Of a stretch of 16,028 nt of DNA, positions 1 through 8,129 are shown one piece after another (the stretch's first letter is position 1; each line of letters begins with the position of its first letter). The notes below the pieces were generated by a model. The model searched no databases, was not told the origin of the DNA, and was given only the letters and a program-made list of their open reading frames with translations. The translations under genes and the position numbers were made by a program. The stretch lies in contig JAGHAD010000004.1 in the NCBI GenBank assembly GCA_021161685.1, positions 1 to 16,028 of the forward strand. The letters run 5' to 3'. The DNA is from Thermoplasmata archaeon (GTDB lineage: Archaea; Thermoplasmatota; E2; DHVEG-1; B18-G2).

Positions 1-521
1 CAGTTGGAGGTAGAAGAGCACATCCACCAAAGGCGGAGAAGAACTGGAAAGAAAAAATTAATAAGAAAGAAAAGTCTCTTTCGATTCTATCAGCTCTTGC
101 TTCCACGTCGAATCCGGAATTGGTAAAAGCTAGGGGCCACAGATTTGATGAAAAACTGACTTTACCCATAGTTGTTGAGGATTCCTTTAATAACTTATCA
201 AAAACAAAGGAAGTCGTTAACTTCCTCAAAAAAATAGGCGTTTACCAAGATATAGAGAGGGCAGAGAACGGAAGAAAAATAAGGGCTGGAAAGGGCAAGA
301 GAAGGGGAAGAAAGTACAAGCAACCGAAATCTCTCCTCGTAATAGCTGAAGGTGAAAGCGTTCACAAGAGTGCCAGAAACTTAGCTGGAGTTGATGTAGT
401 GAAGCCGGATCAGCTCAACATAGAGCACCTTGCTCCAGGCGGAGTTGCTGGAAGGTTAACTTTAATGACCCTTTCCGCATTAAAATATTTGGGTGAGAAG
501 CAATGGATCCATATGAGATAA
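1..521 (+). CDS. rpl4: Large-subunit ribosomal protein L4 (uL4), C-terminal part
   Basis: Ribosomal protein L4 binds 23S rRNA and lines the peptide exit tunnel. The open frame enters from the window edge (first full codon at base 3) and shows 172 residues; archaeal L4 is usually about 250, so roughly the first third is missing. The visible part begins VGGRRAHPPKAEK and continues through NPELVKARGHRF and the basic KGKRRGRKYKQPKSLLV segment, all characteristic of archaeal L4. The end, with LAPGGVAGRL, is also typical. A TTG at 120 could be mistaken for a start, but the homology clearly continues upstream of it. The stop (TAA at 519-521) lies 19 bases inside the L23 gene, so the two are probably translationally coupled. 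L3 would be expected just upstream, outside the window. Confidence 0.97.
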   Translation, partial: VGGRRAHPPKAEKNWKEKINKKEKSLSILSALASTSNPELVKARGHRFDEKLTLPIVVEDSFNNLSKTKEVVNFLKKIGVYQDIERAENGRKIRAGKGKRRGRKYKQPKSLLVIAEGESVHKSARNLAGVDVVKPDQLNIEHLAPGGVAGRLTLMTLSALKYLGEKQWIHMR

Positions 522-760
522 TACTCTACCCATACGTTACAGAGAAGACAATGGAGGCGATCGAAAAGAAAAATGCATTAGAATTCATAGTTGCGAGAAA
601 AGCTAACAAGAAACAGATAAAGGAGGCTGTAGAAAAAGCATTTAACGTAAAAGTAAAATCTGTCAATACGAAAATAACGAAGAGAGGAAAGCATGCGATT
701 GTAACCCTGAAACCAGAATATAGCGCCGAGGAAGTTGGCATGAGAATAGGTATATTCTGA
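503..760 (+). CDS. rpl23: Large-subunit ribosomal protein L23 (uL23)
   Basis: L23 binds domain III of 23S rRNA at the exit of the peptide tunnel, where signal recognition particle and chaperones dock. The 85 residues match the usual archaeal length. The N-terminus DPYEIILYPYVTEKT is the family signature, the middle FIVARKANKKQIKEAVEKAF forms the conserved helix, and VKSVNTKITKRGKHAIVTL is the rRNA-binding loop and strand. The start ATG lies inside the end of L4, a 19-base overlap. The next gene, L2, starts 10 bases after the stop. Certain assignment. Confidence 0.97.
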   Translation: MDPYEIILYPYVTEKTMEAIEKKNALEFIVARKANKKQIKEAVEKAFNVKVKSVNTKITKRGKHAIVTLKPEYSAEEVGMRIGIF

Positions 761-770
761 GGTTAGTGAT

Positions 771-1478
771 ATGGGGAAAAAATTGATCTGCCAGAGGAGA
801 GGGAGAGGAACTTCAAAATTCAAGGTACCGGAGAGAAGTTCTCTAGCTGAGATTAAATATCCATACGAGAGAAAATTTGAAGGAGTGGTTACTGAAATAG
901 TTAGAGATGCTATACATACCGCTCCAATTATGAAAGTCAGGTCAAAGGACAATGGAAAAACGATTCTGCTTCTGGCGGCTGAAGGCATACAGGTCGGGCA
1001 AACCATAAAGATAACAGAAGATGAAATAGCTATAGGTAATGTTCTTCCAATGGGTAAAATACCAGAAGGTTATCCAATTTACAATGTTGAACTTAACCCT
1101 GGAGATGGAGGGAAATTGGTAAGGTCTGCAGGAACCCATGCCACCGTCGTTTCCCACTCAGGAGATAAAACGGTTATACAGCTTCCATCTGGAAAATTTA
1201 AAACTTTATCATCCGATTGCAGAGCAACCATAGGAATACCAGCTGGGGGAGGAAGGAAGGATAAGCCTTTCGTTAAAGCTGGAAAAAAATACTACCACAT
1301 GAGAGCAAGAGGAAGAGTTTACCCAATAGTTAGAGGGGTTGCCATGAATCCAGTTTCCCACCCCCATGGAGGAGGTTCGCATCAGCATGTTGGCAAGCCA
1401 TCTACCGTTAGAAAGGGCATGCCGCCTGGAAAGAAAGTTGGTAGTATAGGCGCCAGAAGAACGGGCAGGAGGAAGTGA
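771..1478 (+). CDS. rpl2: Large-subunit ribosomal protein L2 (uL2)
   Basis: L2 is a primary 23S rRNA-binding protein needed for subunit joining and close to the peptidyl transferase centre. The 235-residue length is normal for archaea. An N-terminal OB-like half (about residues 35-110) is followed by an SH3-like half. The hallmark [12 protein letters not shown] lies at residues 191-202, with the conserved histidines at 197 and 199, followed by the basic tail [14 protein letters not shown] that reaches into rRNA. The histidine in this motif corresponds to the one studied in bacterial L2 for peptidyl transfer. It sits between L23 (10-base gap) and S19 (1-base gap). Confidence 0.98.
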   Translation: MGKKLICQRRGRGTSKFKVPERSSLAEIKYPYERKFEGVVTEIVRDAIHTAPIMKVRSKDNGKTILLLAAEGIQVGQTIKITEDEIAIGNVLPMGKIPEGYPIYNVELNPGDGGKLVRSAGTHATVVSHSGDKTVIQLPSGKFKTLSSDCRATIGIPAGGGRKDKPFVKAGKKYYHMRARGRVYPIVRGVAMNPVSHPHGGGSHQHVGKPSTVRKGMPPGKKVGSIGARRTGRRK

Positions 1479-1479
1479 A

Positions 1480-1923
1480 ATGGAAGAGGAGAGGTTAAGT
1501 AGAAGAAAGAGAAAAGCAAGAAAAAAACTTGAAATTACCGCCAGAAAGTTTACGTACAGAGGAAAAACCTTGGAAGAATTGCAAAGCATGTCTATAGAAG
1601 AACTCCTGCCTTTCTTGCCCGCAAGAGCAAGAAGGACCTTACGAAGGGGCTTAACTAGAGAGCAGGAAAAGCTACTGAGGGATATTATCGAAGCTGATCC
1701 AGATGAAGTTGTTAAAACTCACCGGAGAGATATGATTATACTCCCCCAATTCGTTGGAAAAACGATTGGAGTACATAACGGTAAAGAATTTTTACCAGTA
1801 AAGATTCAGCCAGAGATGATAGGGCATTACCTCGGAGAATTTGCCCTCACAAGAAAAAGGGTTAAGCACAGCGGACCTGGAGTTGGAGCAACAAGATCAT
1901 CCAAATACATGCCTCTCAAGTGA
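1480..1923 (+). CDS. rps19: Small-subunit ribosomal protein S19 (uS19)
   Basis: S19 sits in the head of the small subunit and contacts the A-site tRNA region and the inter-subunit bridge. At 147 residues it has the archaeal/eukaryotic form with a basic N-terminal extension: RRKRKARKK, then [15 protein letters not shown] and [14 protein letters not shown], which includes the arginine-rich helix. The universal core follows, with [20 protein letters not shown] and the end [20 protein letters not shown]. The start ATG follows the L2 stop by one base, with GGCAGGAGG just upstream as the ribosome-binding site. The stop overlaps the probable start of L22. Confidence 0.98.
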   Translation: MEEERLSRRKRKARKKLEITARKFTYRGKTLEELQSMSIEELLPFLPARARRTLRRGLTREQEKLLRDIIEADPDEVVKTHRRDMIILPQFVGKTIGVHNGKEFLPVKIQPEMIGHYLGEFALTRKRVKHSGPGVGATRSSKYMPLK

Positions 1924-2381
1924 TGAACATGGGAAGAAATTATTCCGTAAAGGATATCGATCCAGAAAAAACAGCTAAGGCATATGGTTTCGAACTCCAC
2001 TGTTCTCCAAAGGCATCCATGAATATAGCAAGAGAGATAAGGGGAATGAAACTTCAAGATGCTAAAAAATATTTGGAGGGGGTGATAAATCTCAGGAGAG
2101 CGGTACCTTTCAAAAGGTATAACAAGACGGTTTCTCACAAGAAGGGCATTGGTCCAGGTAGATATCCGCAAAAGGCAGCAAAATGCATTCTTAAAGTCTT
2201 GGAAAATGCGGAGAACAATGCTGAATATAAAGGTCTGGATCCAAAGTCTATGATAATAAAGCATATATCAGCTTATAGGGGGAGAGAAATCAAGGGCTAC
2301 ATGCCAAGAGCTTTTGGTAGAGCAACTCCAAAAAATGAACAAACAACTAACGTAGAGGTTATTTTAGAGGAGGTTGAGTAA
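1923..2381 (+). CDS. rpl22: Large-subunit ribosomal protein L22 (uL22)
   Basis: L22 spans the large subunit with a loop into the peptide exit tunnel. The sequence has the archaeal pattern: GRNYSVKDIDPEKTAKAYG, AREIRGMKLQDAKKYLEGV, RAVPFKRYNKTVSHKKG, GRYPQKAAKCILKVLENAENNAEYKG, and the final PRAFGRATPKNEQTTNVEVIL. The start is uncertain. GTG 1920, ATG 1923 and ATG 1929 share the frame; 1923 overlaps the S19 stop (TGATG), while 1929 gives MGRNYSV, closest to known archaeal L22 starts. No clear Shine-Dalgarno sequence favours any of them, so re-initiation after S19 is likely. S3 follows two bases after the stop. Confidence 0.97.
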   Translation: MNMGRNYSVKDIDPEKTAKAYGFELHCSPKASMNIAREIRGMKLQDAKKYLEGVINLRRAVPFKRYNKTVSHKKGIGPGRYPQKAAKCILKVLENAENNAEYKGLDPKSMIIKHISAYRGREIKGYMPRAFGRATPKNEQTTNVEVILEEVE

Positions 2382-2383
2382 GG

Positions 2384-3190
2384 GTGATAGAGCAAAAGTT
2401 TATCAAGGAAAGTATAAAACGTCAGACGATAAAGGAATACTTAAAAGAAAGGCTGGCTGGAGCGGGATTTGGAGGGGTAGAGATACAGAGAACTCCAATG
2501 GGAACGAGAATAACGATAATAGCGGAGAGACCGGGTTTAGTTATCGGGAGAGGAGGGGCAAACATAACCAAACTGACCGAAGAGATCAAGGAGAAATTTA
2601 ATGTTGATAATCCCCAGATTGAAATAATTGAATCCGGAGAAAATACTCCACTCAATGCCCAAATAATGGCGGAAAAGCTTGCAGAGGCTTTGGAAAGAGG
2701 CTGGCACTTCAGAAGAGCTGGACATTCAATCGTAAGGAGGATAATGGAAGCTGGAGCAAAGGGATGTCAAGTTGTAATCTCTGGTAAGCTTACTGGAGCT
2801 AGGCATAGAACAGAGAAATTTACGGAAGGTCACATAAAGTATTGTGGAGAGGTTGCGAAGGAAGTAATGGAGGAAGGTTTTGCGATCGCCAAGAAAAAGC
2901 CCGGAGTTTTGGGGGTTAGAGTAAAAATAATGAAGCCAGATAGCAAATTACCGGATGAGATAAACATAAAAGCACCTGCGGAGGAGAAAGTTGAAAAGAA
3001 ATTGACGGATATTAAGGGAGTTGGAGAGAGGGTTGCGAAGGAGCTCGAGAAAAAGGGTATAAAATCGATTGAGGATTTAGAAGCAATGTCAGTAGAAGAG
3101 TTGGCGGAAATTGAAGGGCTGGATAAAAAAACTGCAAAAGCAATTAAGGAACAACTGAAGAAATTAAGGAAAGAGGGCATCGAGACATGA
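2384..3190 (+). CDS. rps3: Small-subunit ribosomal protein S3 (uS3) with C-terminal double helix-hairpin-helix extension
   Basis: S3 lies at the mRNA entry channel. A type II KH domain occupies roughly residues 15-95, with the GXXG region [10 protein letters not shown] at 51-60. The S3 C-terminal domain follows to about 185, including [21 protein letters not shown] and [14 protein letters not shown]. After a short linker, residues 205-264 form an added module with two helix-hairpin-helix motifs ([20 protein letters not shown] and [19 protein letters not shown]). It closely resembles the module at the start of L32e in this operon. The start is GTG, supported by GGAGG about ten bases upstream and by the tight L22 junction. 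The stop overlaps the L29 start as ATGA. Confidence 0.97.
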   Translation: MIEQKFIKESIKRQTIKEYLKERLAGAGFGGVEIQRTPMGTRITIIAERPGLVIGRGGANITKLTEEIKEKFNVDNPQIEIIESGENTPLNAQIMAEKLAEALERGWHFRRAGHSIVRRIMEAGAKGCQVVISGKLTGARHRTEKFTEGHIKYCGEVAKEVMEEGFAIAKKKPGVLGVRVKIMKPDSKLPDEINIKAPAEEKVEKKLTDIKGVGERVAKELEKKGIKSIEDLEAMSVEELAEIEGLDKKTAKAIKEQLKKLRKEGIET

Positions 3191-3387
3191 AAATTAGGGA
3201 AATAAGAGAAATGACACCAGAGGAAAGAGAGAAAAAATTAAGGGAGCTTAGGGAAGAACTCATGCACGAGAGAGGAGTATCAGCTATGGGAGGTTCACCC
3301 CCCTCCCCTGGGAGAATGAGGAAATTGAGAAGAACGATAGCGAGATTATTAACTATAATCAATGAAGAAAGGAGAAGGGAAAAATGA
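3187..3387 (+). CDS. rpl29: Large-subunit ribosomal protein L29 (uL29)
   Basis: L29 is a small helical protein next to L23 at the exit tunnel. The 66 residues fit a long two-helix hairpin: [25 protein letters not shown], then the archaeal loop [28 protein letters not shown]. The glycine- and proline-rich turn and the RRTIARLLT segment are diagnostic. It is coupled by ATGA overlaps to S3 before it and to aIF1 after it. Confidence 0.97.
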   Translation: MKIREIREMTPEEREKKLRELREELMHERGVSAMGGSPPSPGRMRKLRRTIARLLTIINEERRREK

Positions 3388-3683
3388 CCGAGATATGTCC
3401 TAAGTGTGGTTTGCCAAAAGAACTGTGCGTTTGCGAAGAGATAGCGAAGGAGCAGCAGAAGGTAGAGATAAGAATAGACAGGAGAAGGTACGGAAAAACG
3501 ATGACAATCATAGAAGGTCTCGATCCAAACGATACAGACATGAAATCCCTAGTTAGTAAGTTGAAATCGGTTTGTGCGAGTGGGGGAACAATAAAAGATG
3601 GAAGGATCGAGTTGCAGGGAGATCACAGGAACAAGGTGAAAGAATACCTAGAGAAACTCGGCTACAATGTTGAGGTTATCTGA
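3384..3683 (+). CDS. sui1: Translation initiation factor aIF1 (SUI1 family)
   Basis: aIF1 binds the small subunit near the P site and enforces start-codon selection. The 99 residues match archaeal aIF1. The N-terminus carries C-x2-C-x6-C-x-C (Cys5, Cys8, Cys15, Cys17), a probable zinc-binding motif found in archaeal members. The SUI1 core follows: [17 protein letters not shown] at 31-47, [26 protein letters not shown], then [15 protein letters not shown] to the end. GGT near residues 67-69 and the QGDHR turn are the usual conserved points. It is coupled to L29 by ATGA and followed by rnp1 after nine bases, the arrangement seen in many Euryarchaeota. Confidence 0.96.
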   Translation: MTEICPKCGLPKELCVCEEIAKEQQKVEIRIDRRRYGKTMTIIEGLDPNDTDMKSLVSKLKSVCASGGTIKDGRIELQGDHRNKVKEYLEKLGYNVEVI

Positions 3684-3692
3684 GGGGAGGCA

Positions 3693-3959
3693 ATGAAAGA
3701 AGAAATGCTATTTGTCAAGGGGGAGTTAATAGGAAGGAAGGTTAAAATATGCGAATGCAAGGATCCCACATGGAGTGGTAGGGAAGGGAAGATAGTCGAT
3801 GAAACGAAAAATACCTTTACAATAGAAATAGATGGAAAAGAAAAGATGATAGCCAAGGACATTGCTTCGTTTGAATTCGACCTTGGTGGTAGAAAAATTA
3901 AAATAGAGGGAATTAGGCTAAGGTATAGGCCCGAAGATAGGATCAAGAAGGCGAGGTAG
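3693..3959 (+). CDS. rnp1: RNase P protein component 1 (Rpp29/Pop4 family)
   Basis: Rnp1 is the archaeal homologue of eukaryotic Pop4/Rpp29, a protein subunit of RNase P, which removes 5' leaders from pre-tRNA; it works with Rpp21. The 88 residues form the expected Sm-like beta barrel: [15 protein letters not shown], then [36 protein letters not shown] and the end [15 protein letters not shown]. The VDETKNTF stretch and the RPEDRIKK tail are the family's most recognisable parts. The start is uncertain. ATG 3693 is only two bases from a GGGGAGG sequence, whereas ATG 3705 ([10 protein letters not shown]) is at a more normal distance and also agrees with homologues. Its place between aIF1 and S17 is the usual one. 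Confidence 0.94.
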   Translation: MKEEMLFVKGELIGRKVKICECKDPTWSGREGKIVDETKNTFTIEIDGKEKMIAKDIASFEFDLGGRKIKIEGIRLRYRPEDRIKKAR

Positions 3960-3963
3960 GACC

Positions 3964-4305
3964 ATGGCAAAGGGAAGAGATATAGGTCTGGATGTTCCCA
4001 TACCAGAGGAGGAATGCGACGATAAGAACTGTCCATTCCATGGTACACTTCCGGTTAGAGGGCAGATACTGGAGGGAGAAGTGGTCTCAGATAAAATGGA
4101 AAAGACAGTTGTGGTCAAGAGAGAGTACCTTCATTACCTTCCAAAGTATGAAAGGTATGAGAAAAGGACATCCAAATATCTGGCTCATGCTCCCCCATGC
4201 TTAAAGGTAAAAGTAGGTGACAAGGTTAAGATAGCTGAATGCAGGCCATTAAGTAAGGCTGTATCCTTTGTTGTTATACAAAAACTGGAAGAGGGTAAGA
4301 AATGA
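3964..4305 (+). CDS. rps17: Small-subunit ribosomal protein S17 (uS17)
   Basis: S17 is an early-assembly 16S rRNA-binding protein with an OB fold. The 113 residues have the archaeal form with an N-terminal extension (residues 1-30) containing [22 protein letters not shown], typical of archaeal S17 and its eukaryotic S11 relatives. The OB core has [58 protein letters not shown]. It starts four bases after rnp1, and its stop overlaps the L14 start as ATGA. Confidence 0.97.
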   Translation: MAKGRDIGLDVPIPEEECDDKNCPFHGTLPVRGQILEGEVVSDKMEKTVVVKREYLHYLPKYERYEKRTSKYLAHAPPCLKVKVGDKVKIAECRPLSKAVSFVVIQKLEEGKK

Positions 4306-4700
4306 AGGCGATACCTGGTAGGAATTTAAGGGGTTTACCGGTAGGAGCAAGGTTGGAGTGCGTTGACAATACCGGAGCCAAGGAGTTAGAAATTATAATG
4401 GTGCCAAATATAAAAGGGGTGCACAGAAGAGTACCTTCAGCTGGAGTCGGGGATAGGGTGATAGTTAGTGTTAAGAAAGGGAAAGTAGAATTGAGGAAGC
4501 AGGTATTTCATGCGGTCATAGTTAGGCAAAGGAGACCATTCAGAAGACCTAGTGGAGTGATGGTGCAGTTTGAAGACAATGCTGCGGTGCTTATAACTCC
4601 AACTGGCGACATGAAAGGTTCCATGATAAAGGGACCGGTTGCTTTGGAGGCTGCGGAGAGATGGCCAAAGATAGCGGCTGCCGCATCTATGATAGTATGA
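4302..4700 (+). CDS. rpl14: Large-subunit ribosomal protein L14 (uL14)
   Basis: L14 forms inter-subunit bridges and part of the factor-binding face of the large subunit. The 132 residues are the normal archaeal length. Recognisable parts are [61 protein letters not shown] and the end [23 protein letters not shown]. It is coupled to S17 by ATGA. L24 begins after a nine-base gap. Confidence 0.98.
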   Translation: MKAIPGRNLRGLPVGARLECVDNTGAKELEIIMVPNIKGVHRRVPSAGVGDRVIVSVKKGKVELRKQVFHAVIVRQRRPFRRPSGVMVQFEDNAAVLITPTGDMKGSMIKGPVALEAAERWPKIAAAASMIV

Positions 4701-4709
4701 GGGGTTAGC

Positions 4710-5189
4710 ATGGTATCGAGCCAACCAAGAAAACAGAGAAAGTTCTTTTTCAATGCTCCATTTCATAAAAGAAGGAAATTTCTTTCCGCTCATCTTGCAG
4801 AGGATCTCATGATCAAGTATAACAGGAGGAGCGTTCCAATAGTTAAAGGAGATACGGTAAAGATAATGAGGGGAGAGTACAAAGGGCATGTTGAAAAGGT
4901 TGCTGGAGTGGATGTTAAGAAAGGAAGGGTAGAGGTCGAGGGAGTAACCTTAACCAAGGCGGATGGAAAGAAAGTCCCTAGACCCATTCATCCAAGTAAT
5001 TTGCTGATAACGAAGCTCAACCTTGCAGATCCATGGAGGAGAAAATTCCTTGAAAGGGGTTTGCCTGAAGAGGTCAAGGAAGAGATAGAAAGAGAAGCTG
5101 AAGAACAGCTGAAGGAAATAGAAGAGGAAGAGGTTGAAGAAAAGGAGGTGGAGGATGAGCAAACATCTAAAGAGGCTGGCGGCGCCTAG
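4710..5189 (+). CDS. rpl24: Large-subunit ribosomal protein L24 (uL24) with acidic C-terminal tail
   Basis: L24 starts large-subunit assembly and lies near the tunnel exit. The N-terminus SSQPRKQRKFFFNAPFHKRRKFLSAHL is the archaeal/eukaryotic L26-type start. A KOW motif follows at about residues 42-70 (VPIVKGDTVKIMRGEYKGH), then VEGVTLTKADGKKVPRPIHPSNLLITKL. At 159 residues it exceeds the roughly 120 usual in archaea because of a glutamate-rich, probably helical tail from about residue 117. The last 35 bases overlap the S4e gene, so part of the tail is encoded over the S4e ribosome-binding site and start. Confidence 0.97.
   Translation: MVSSQPRKQRKFFFNAPFHKRRKFLSAHLAEDLMIKYNRRSVPIVKGDTVKIMRGEYKGHVEKVAGVDVKKGRVEVEGVTLTKADGKKVPRPIHPSNLLITKLNLADPWRRKFLERGLPEEVKEEIEREAEEQLKEIEEEEVEEKEVEDEQTSKEAGGA
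5144..5154 (+). promoter_or_regulatory. Ribosome-binding site that sets the S4e start
   Basis: GGAGGTG at 5144-5150 precedes ATG 5155 by four bases, and a second GAGG abuts the codon. It lies inside L24. An upstream in-frame ATG at 5134 would add seven residues (MKKRRWR) but has no comparable site, and archaeal S4e normally begins with the SKHLKRLAAP sequence, so 5155 is preferred. Confidence 0.75.
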
Positions 5190-5874
5190 ATCGCTCTCTA
5201 TAAAAAGAAAAATTGCAAAGTGGACGATTAAGCCTTCCCCAGGTCCACATCCTGCAGATAGATGTATACCTTTGGGTATAGTAGTTAGGGATATGCTCTC
5301 ACTCTGTGATAATAGAAAGGAAGCAAAGAAAATAATTGGAAGTGGAGAGATCCTCGTTGATGGTAAACCTAGGAAGGACTTGAAATTTCCTTGTGGCTTG
5401 ATGGATGTTATTTCGATACCAAAGCTAGACAAGAGCTATCGCATTCTTTTTGATAAAAAAGGTAGACTAACCTTGGTCCCCATCGAGGGGGATGAAGAAA
5501 ACTGGAAGCTCTGTTTGATTAAGAACAAAACCACTTTGAAGGGGAACAGGAGGCAGTTAAATTTGCATGATGGCAGGAATATAATCGTTGAGGAAGATAA
5601 ATTCAAAACTGGAGATACGATCAAGTTGTCGCTCAAAGACAACAAGATAATAGATGTTTATCCAATGGAGAAAGGAATAACTGCTCTGATAACGGGAGGA
5701 TCTCATATAGGGGAGGTTGCAAAAATAGAGAGCATCGAGATAAGAAGATCCTTCCAGCCAAACATGGTAACGTTGATGAAGGAAGGCAAAAAATTTTCCA
5801 CGATAAAGGATTATGTTTTCCCAATAGGTAGAGACGCTCCCGCCATCACTCTACCAGAGGTGAAGGCAGTATGA
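5155..5874 (+). CDS. rps4e: Small-subunit ribosomal protein S4e (eS4)
   Basis: S4e is a small-subunit protein of archaea and eukaryotes, absent from bacteria, that binds 16S rRNA on the solvent side. From ATG 5155 it has 239 residues, normal for archaea. The start SKHLKRLAAPRSLSIKRK and KPSPGPHPADRCIPLGIVVRD are diagnostic. An S4 RNA-binding domain occupies about 42-100 (EAKKIIGSGEILVDGKPRKD), then the central S4e domain, then a KOW-like segment at about 172-205 (EKGITALITGGSHIGEVAKI), ending [15 protein letters not shown]. The gene overlaps L24 by 35 bases and L5 by an ATGA junction. Confidence 0.97.
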   Translation: MSKHLKRLAAPRSLSIKRKIAKWTIKPSPGPHPADRCIPLGIVVRDMLSLCDNRKEAKKIIGSGEILVDGKPRKDLKFPCGLMDVISIPKLDKSYRILFDKKGRLTLVPIEGDEENWKLCLIKNKTTLKGNRRQLNLHDGRNIIVEEDKFKTGDTIKLSLKDNKIIDVYPMEKGITALITGGSHIGEVAKIESIEIRRSFQPNMVTLMKEGKKFSTIKDYVFPIGRDAPAITLPEVKAV

Positions 5875-6389
5875 ATACTCAAAATCCAATGCTCGAACCA
5901 AGGGTTGCGAAAGTTACGATCAACATAGGTGTAGGAGAGGCTGGAGAAAAGCTCGAAAAGGCAATGAAAGTTCTGGAAAGGTTAACTGGAAGAAAGCCCG
6001 TTAAGACAATATCAAAGACGACAAATAAGGATTTTGGGATAAGGAAAGGTTTACCTATAGGTTGCAAAGTCACCTTGAGAAAAAAAGAGGCAGAGGACTT
6101 CCTGAAAAAGGTCTTTGCTCTGAGAGACAACAAAATACCTTCTTATTCGTTTGATGATGAAGGAAATTTCTCCATAGGTATTCCAGACTATACTCTCTTT
6201 CCAGATCAAAAGTACGACCCAGATATCGGAATCTTTGGCATGGACATATGCGTAACCTTGGAAAGACCTGGATATCGGATAAAGCACAGGAAGATAGCGA
6301 GAAGAAAAATACCGAAAAGGCACAGGATCGCAAGGAGAGAAGCCATGGAGTTCATAAGTAAGAAATTCAACGTCGAGGTGGTGAGATGA
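5871..6389 (+). CDS. rpl5: Large-subunit ribosomal protein L5 (uL5)
   Basis: L5 binds 5S rRNA and contacts the P-site tRNA elbow in the central protuberance. The 172 residues are standard. Diagnostic parts are [68 protein letters not shown] and the end [23 protein letters not shown]. It is coupled to S4e before and to S14 after by ATGA overlaps. L18, the other main 5S rRNA partner, is further down the same operon. Confidence 0.98.
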   Translation: MNTQNPMLEPRVAKVTINIGVGEAGEKLEKAMKVLERLTGRKPVKTISKTTNKDFGIRKGLPIGCKVTLRKKEAEDFLKKVFALRDNKIPSYSFDDEGNFSIGIPDYTLFPDQKYDPDIGIFGMDICVTLERPGYRIKHRKIARRKIPKRHRIARREAMEFISKKFNVEVVR

Positions 6390-6544
6390 TCAAGATAAAG
6401 GAGAGGAAGAAAAAGTACGGCAGGGTAGATGGGTGCGTGAGGTGCGGTAGAAAGAGAGGGATTATAAGGAGATACGGCTTGCACCTCTGTAGGCAATGCT
6501 TTAGAGAGATAGCGGAAGAACTCGGATTTAAGAAATATTCTTGA
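6386..6544 (+). CDS. rps14: Small-subunit ribosomal protein S14, zinc-binding form (uS14)
   Basis: S14 sits in the head of the small subunit. This short gene encodes 52 residues, starting [16 protein letters not shown] and ending EELGFKKYS. It has the zinc motif C-x2-C-x14-C-x2-C (Cys17, Cys20, Cys35, Cys38) with the familiar [15 protein letters not shown] between and around the second pair. The start comes from the ATGA overlap with the L5 stop (ATG 6386-6388). The stop is TGA 6542-6544, just before the S8 ribosome-binding site. Length and motif match archaeal S14. Confidence 0.97.
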   Translation: MIKIKERKKKYGRVDGCVRCGRKRGIIRRYGLHLCRQCFREIAEELGFKKYS

Positions 6545-6550
6545 GGAGGT
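6543..6550 (+). promoter_or_regulatory. Ribosome-binding site that sets the S8 start
   Basis: GAGGAGGT at 6543-6550 lies five bases before ATG 6556 and overlaps the S14 stop. A TTG at 6541 is in the same frame as S8 but lies within this site, so it is very unlikely to be the start. Confidence 0.75.
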
Positions 6551-6555
6551 ATATT

Positions 6556-6945
6556 ATGCAGCACGATCCACTAGCAGATGCCTTATCTGCCATAAAGAAT
6601 GCGGAACATAAAGGTAAGCAAAAATGCACAATCAAGCCCGCATCTAAACTGATAGGTAATGTTCTAGACGTGATGAAGGAAGAAGGTTACATAGGGTCGT
6701 ACGAATTCAGAGATGACCATAAGGCTGGAATATACGAAGTTGAACTGATCGGTGCCATAAACGATTGTGGAGCCATAAAGCCAAGGTTTCCGGTTAAAAG
6801 GGATGAGATGGAAAAGTGGGAAAAGAGATATCTACCAGCTAGGGATTTTGGGGTACTCATCCTGACTACTAACAAGGGAGTGATGTCCAACAAGAAAGCC
6901 AAGGAGATTGGTATAGGAGGAAAATTACTCGCATACGTTTACTAG
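6556..6945 (+). CDS. rps8: Small-subunit ribosomal protein S8 (uS8)
   Basis: S8 binds the central domain of 16S rRNA and is important in assembly; in several microbes it also represses its own operon through an mRNA site, but no such site was identified here. From ATG 6556 it has 129 residues. The start [20 protein letters not shown] matches the archaeal DPLANALS pattern. Then come [35 protein letters not shown], and the conserved rRNA-binding end [20 protein letters not shown]. The start is fixed by the ribosome-binding site at 6543-6550. Confidence 0.97.
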   Translation: MQHDPLADALSAIKNAEHKGKQKCTIKPASKLIGNVLDVMKEEGYIGSYEFRDDHKAGIYEVELIGAINDCGAIKPRFPVKRDEMEKWEKRYLPARDFGVLILTTNKGVMSNKKAKEIGIGGKLLAYVY

Positions 6946-6953
6946 GGGGTTGT

Positions 6954-7499
6954 ATGCCAAAGATGGAAGAGGTGAAAAGGGTCGTTGAAATACCGGAAAA
7001 GGTTGAGGTTAATGTGTATAAGGATGAGAACAGGGTAGAAGTTAAAGGTGAGAAGGGAGAACTGAGCAGGAGTTTTCCTCACCCAAAAGTGGTGATAGAA
7101 AAGAAAGGTAACATCATTGAAATATCATGTAAGAAGCCAAGGAGAAGGGACCTAGCTATGGTAGGTACCTGTGCAGCTCATATCAGAAACATGATAAAGG
7201 GTGTAACCAGGGGATTCGAATACAGGATGAAGATAGTTTACTCCCATTTCCCAATAAAGGCAGAGGTTAAAGGAAATCAATTCCTGATACATAACTTCCT
7301 TGGAGAGAGAGTTCCAAGGGTTGCTAAGATACTGGATGGAGTTGAAATAGAGATAAAAGGAAATGATGTTTTTGTTAGGGGGATTGATAAGGAAAAGGTT
7401 GGACAAACGGTTGCGAACATAGAATTGGCAACGAGAATTAAAAACAGGGATGTTAGAGTCTTTCAGGATGGAATATACAGAGTATCCAGAGGTGATTAG
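6954..7499 (+). CDS. rpl6: Large-subunit ribosomal protein L6 (uL6)
   Basis: L6 lies by the sarcin-ricin loop and the elongation-factor binding site. The 181 residues form the two related alpha/beta domains expected for the family. Domain 1 begins VVEIPEKVEVNVYKDENRVEVKGEKGEL; domain 2 includes THE GFEYRMKIVYSHFPIKAEV and FLGERVPRVAKILDGVEIEIKG parts, and the end is RVFQDGIYRVSRG. GGGGGTTG just upstream of ATG 6954 serves as the ribosome-binding site. The stop TAG directly abuts the ATG of L32e. Confidence 0.97.
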   Translation: MPKMEEVKRVVEIPEKVEVNVYKDENRVEVKGEKGELSRSFPHPKVVIEKKGNIIEISCKKPRRRDLAMVGTCAAHIRNMIKGVTRGFEYRMKIVYSHFPIKAEVKGNQFLIHNFLGERVPRVAKILDGVEIEIKGNDVFVRGIDKEKVGQTVANIELATRIKNRDVRVFQDGIYRVSRGD

Positions 7500-8129
7500 A
7501 TGGAAAAGGAGAAGTTCGTTGAGGAAATAACGAAGATTCCAGGCATTGGTAAAGTGAAAGCGGAAGCCTTGTTCAATGCAGGTTACGATTCAATAGATAA
7601 GATAAGAGAAGCCCCAATAGAAGATCTCGCAAAGGTGAAGGGAATTGGAGAAAACCTTGCAAAAAAGTTAAAGGAGGAAATTGAAAAATTAAAACCAGAA
7701 GAGAAACCGGAAAAACCAGAAGAAGTGAAACCAAAGAAAAAGCCAAAGTTAAGCGAGGAAGTGAAGAGAGCACTGGAATTGAAGAAAGAGAAGAAAATCC
7801 CAGAATTCAGAAGACAGGAATGGTTTAGATACAAGAGGCTTGGAGAGAGCTGGAGAAGACCGAAGGGCTTACATTCAAAGTACAGAAGGAACCTGAAATA
7901 CAGACCAAAGTTGGTAAGGATTGGTTTTAGAACGCCAAAGGCGGCAAGGGGATTACATCCATCTGGATTTGAAGAAGTTCTCGTTTATAATGTTAAGGAT
8001 TTGGAGAAGATAGATCCAGATAGGCAGGCTGCGAGAATAGGGAAGACGGTTGGTACAAGGAAGAGGATGGAAATCATTTCAAAGGCGGATGAGCTTGGCA
8101 TAAAAATTCTGAATAGGGGTGGAGCATGA
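7500..8129 (+). CDS. rpl32e: Large-subunit ribosomal protein L32e (eL32) with N-terminal double helix-hairpin-helix
   Basis: L32e is an archaeal/eukaryotic large-subunit protein. Its core occupies about residues 86-209: [57 protein letters not shown] and [24 protein letters not shown]. Ahead of it lie two helix-hairpin-helix motifs at about 8-28 and 42-63 ([20 protein letters not shown] and [20 protein letters not shown]) and a charged lysine-, glutamate- and proline-rich linker at 64-85. N-terminal HhH fusions to L32e are known in several euryarchaeal groups. The module aligns without gaps to the C-terminal extension of S3 here. Coupled to L19e by ATGA. Confidence 0.97.
   Translation: MEKEKFVEEITKIPGIGKVKAEALFNAGYDSIDKIREAPIEDLAKVKGIGENLAKKLKEEIEKLKPEEKPEKPEEVKPKKKPKLSEEVKRALELKKEKKIPEFRRQEWFRYKRLGESWRRPKGLHSKYRRNLKYRPKLVRIGFRTPKAARGLHPSGFEEVLVYNVKDLEKIDPDRQAARIGKTVGTRKRMEIISKADELGIKILNRGGA

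Noticed and set aside
120..521. TTG at 120 as the start of a short L4
   Set aside because: The frame is open to the window edge, and the upstream residues (GGRRAHPPKAEKNW) are typical L4, so the gene is simply cut by the window.
578..1006. Long minus-strand open frames opposite the ribosomal genes, here and at 1209-1589, 1827-2264, 3662-4048, 4437-4889 and 4950-5432
   Set aside because: Each lies opposite a certain ribosomal protein gene and has a low-complexity, hydrophobic or Ser/Leu-rich translation expected of an antisense shadow.
2374..2601. 75-codon plus-strand frame overlapping the start of S3
   Set aside because: The translation (rich in Asn, Arg and Gly) has no family resemblance, and S3 in the other frame is unmistakable.
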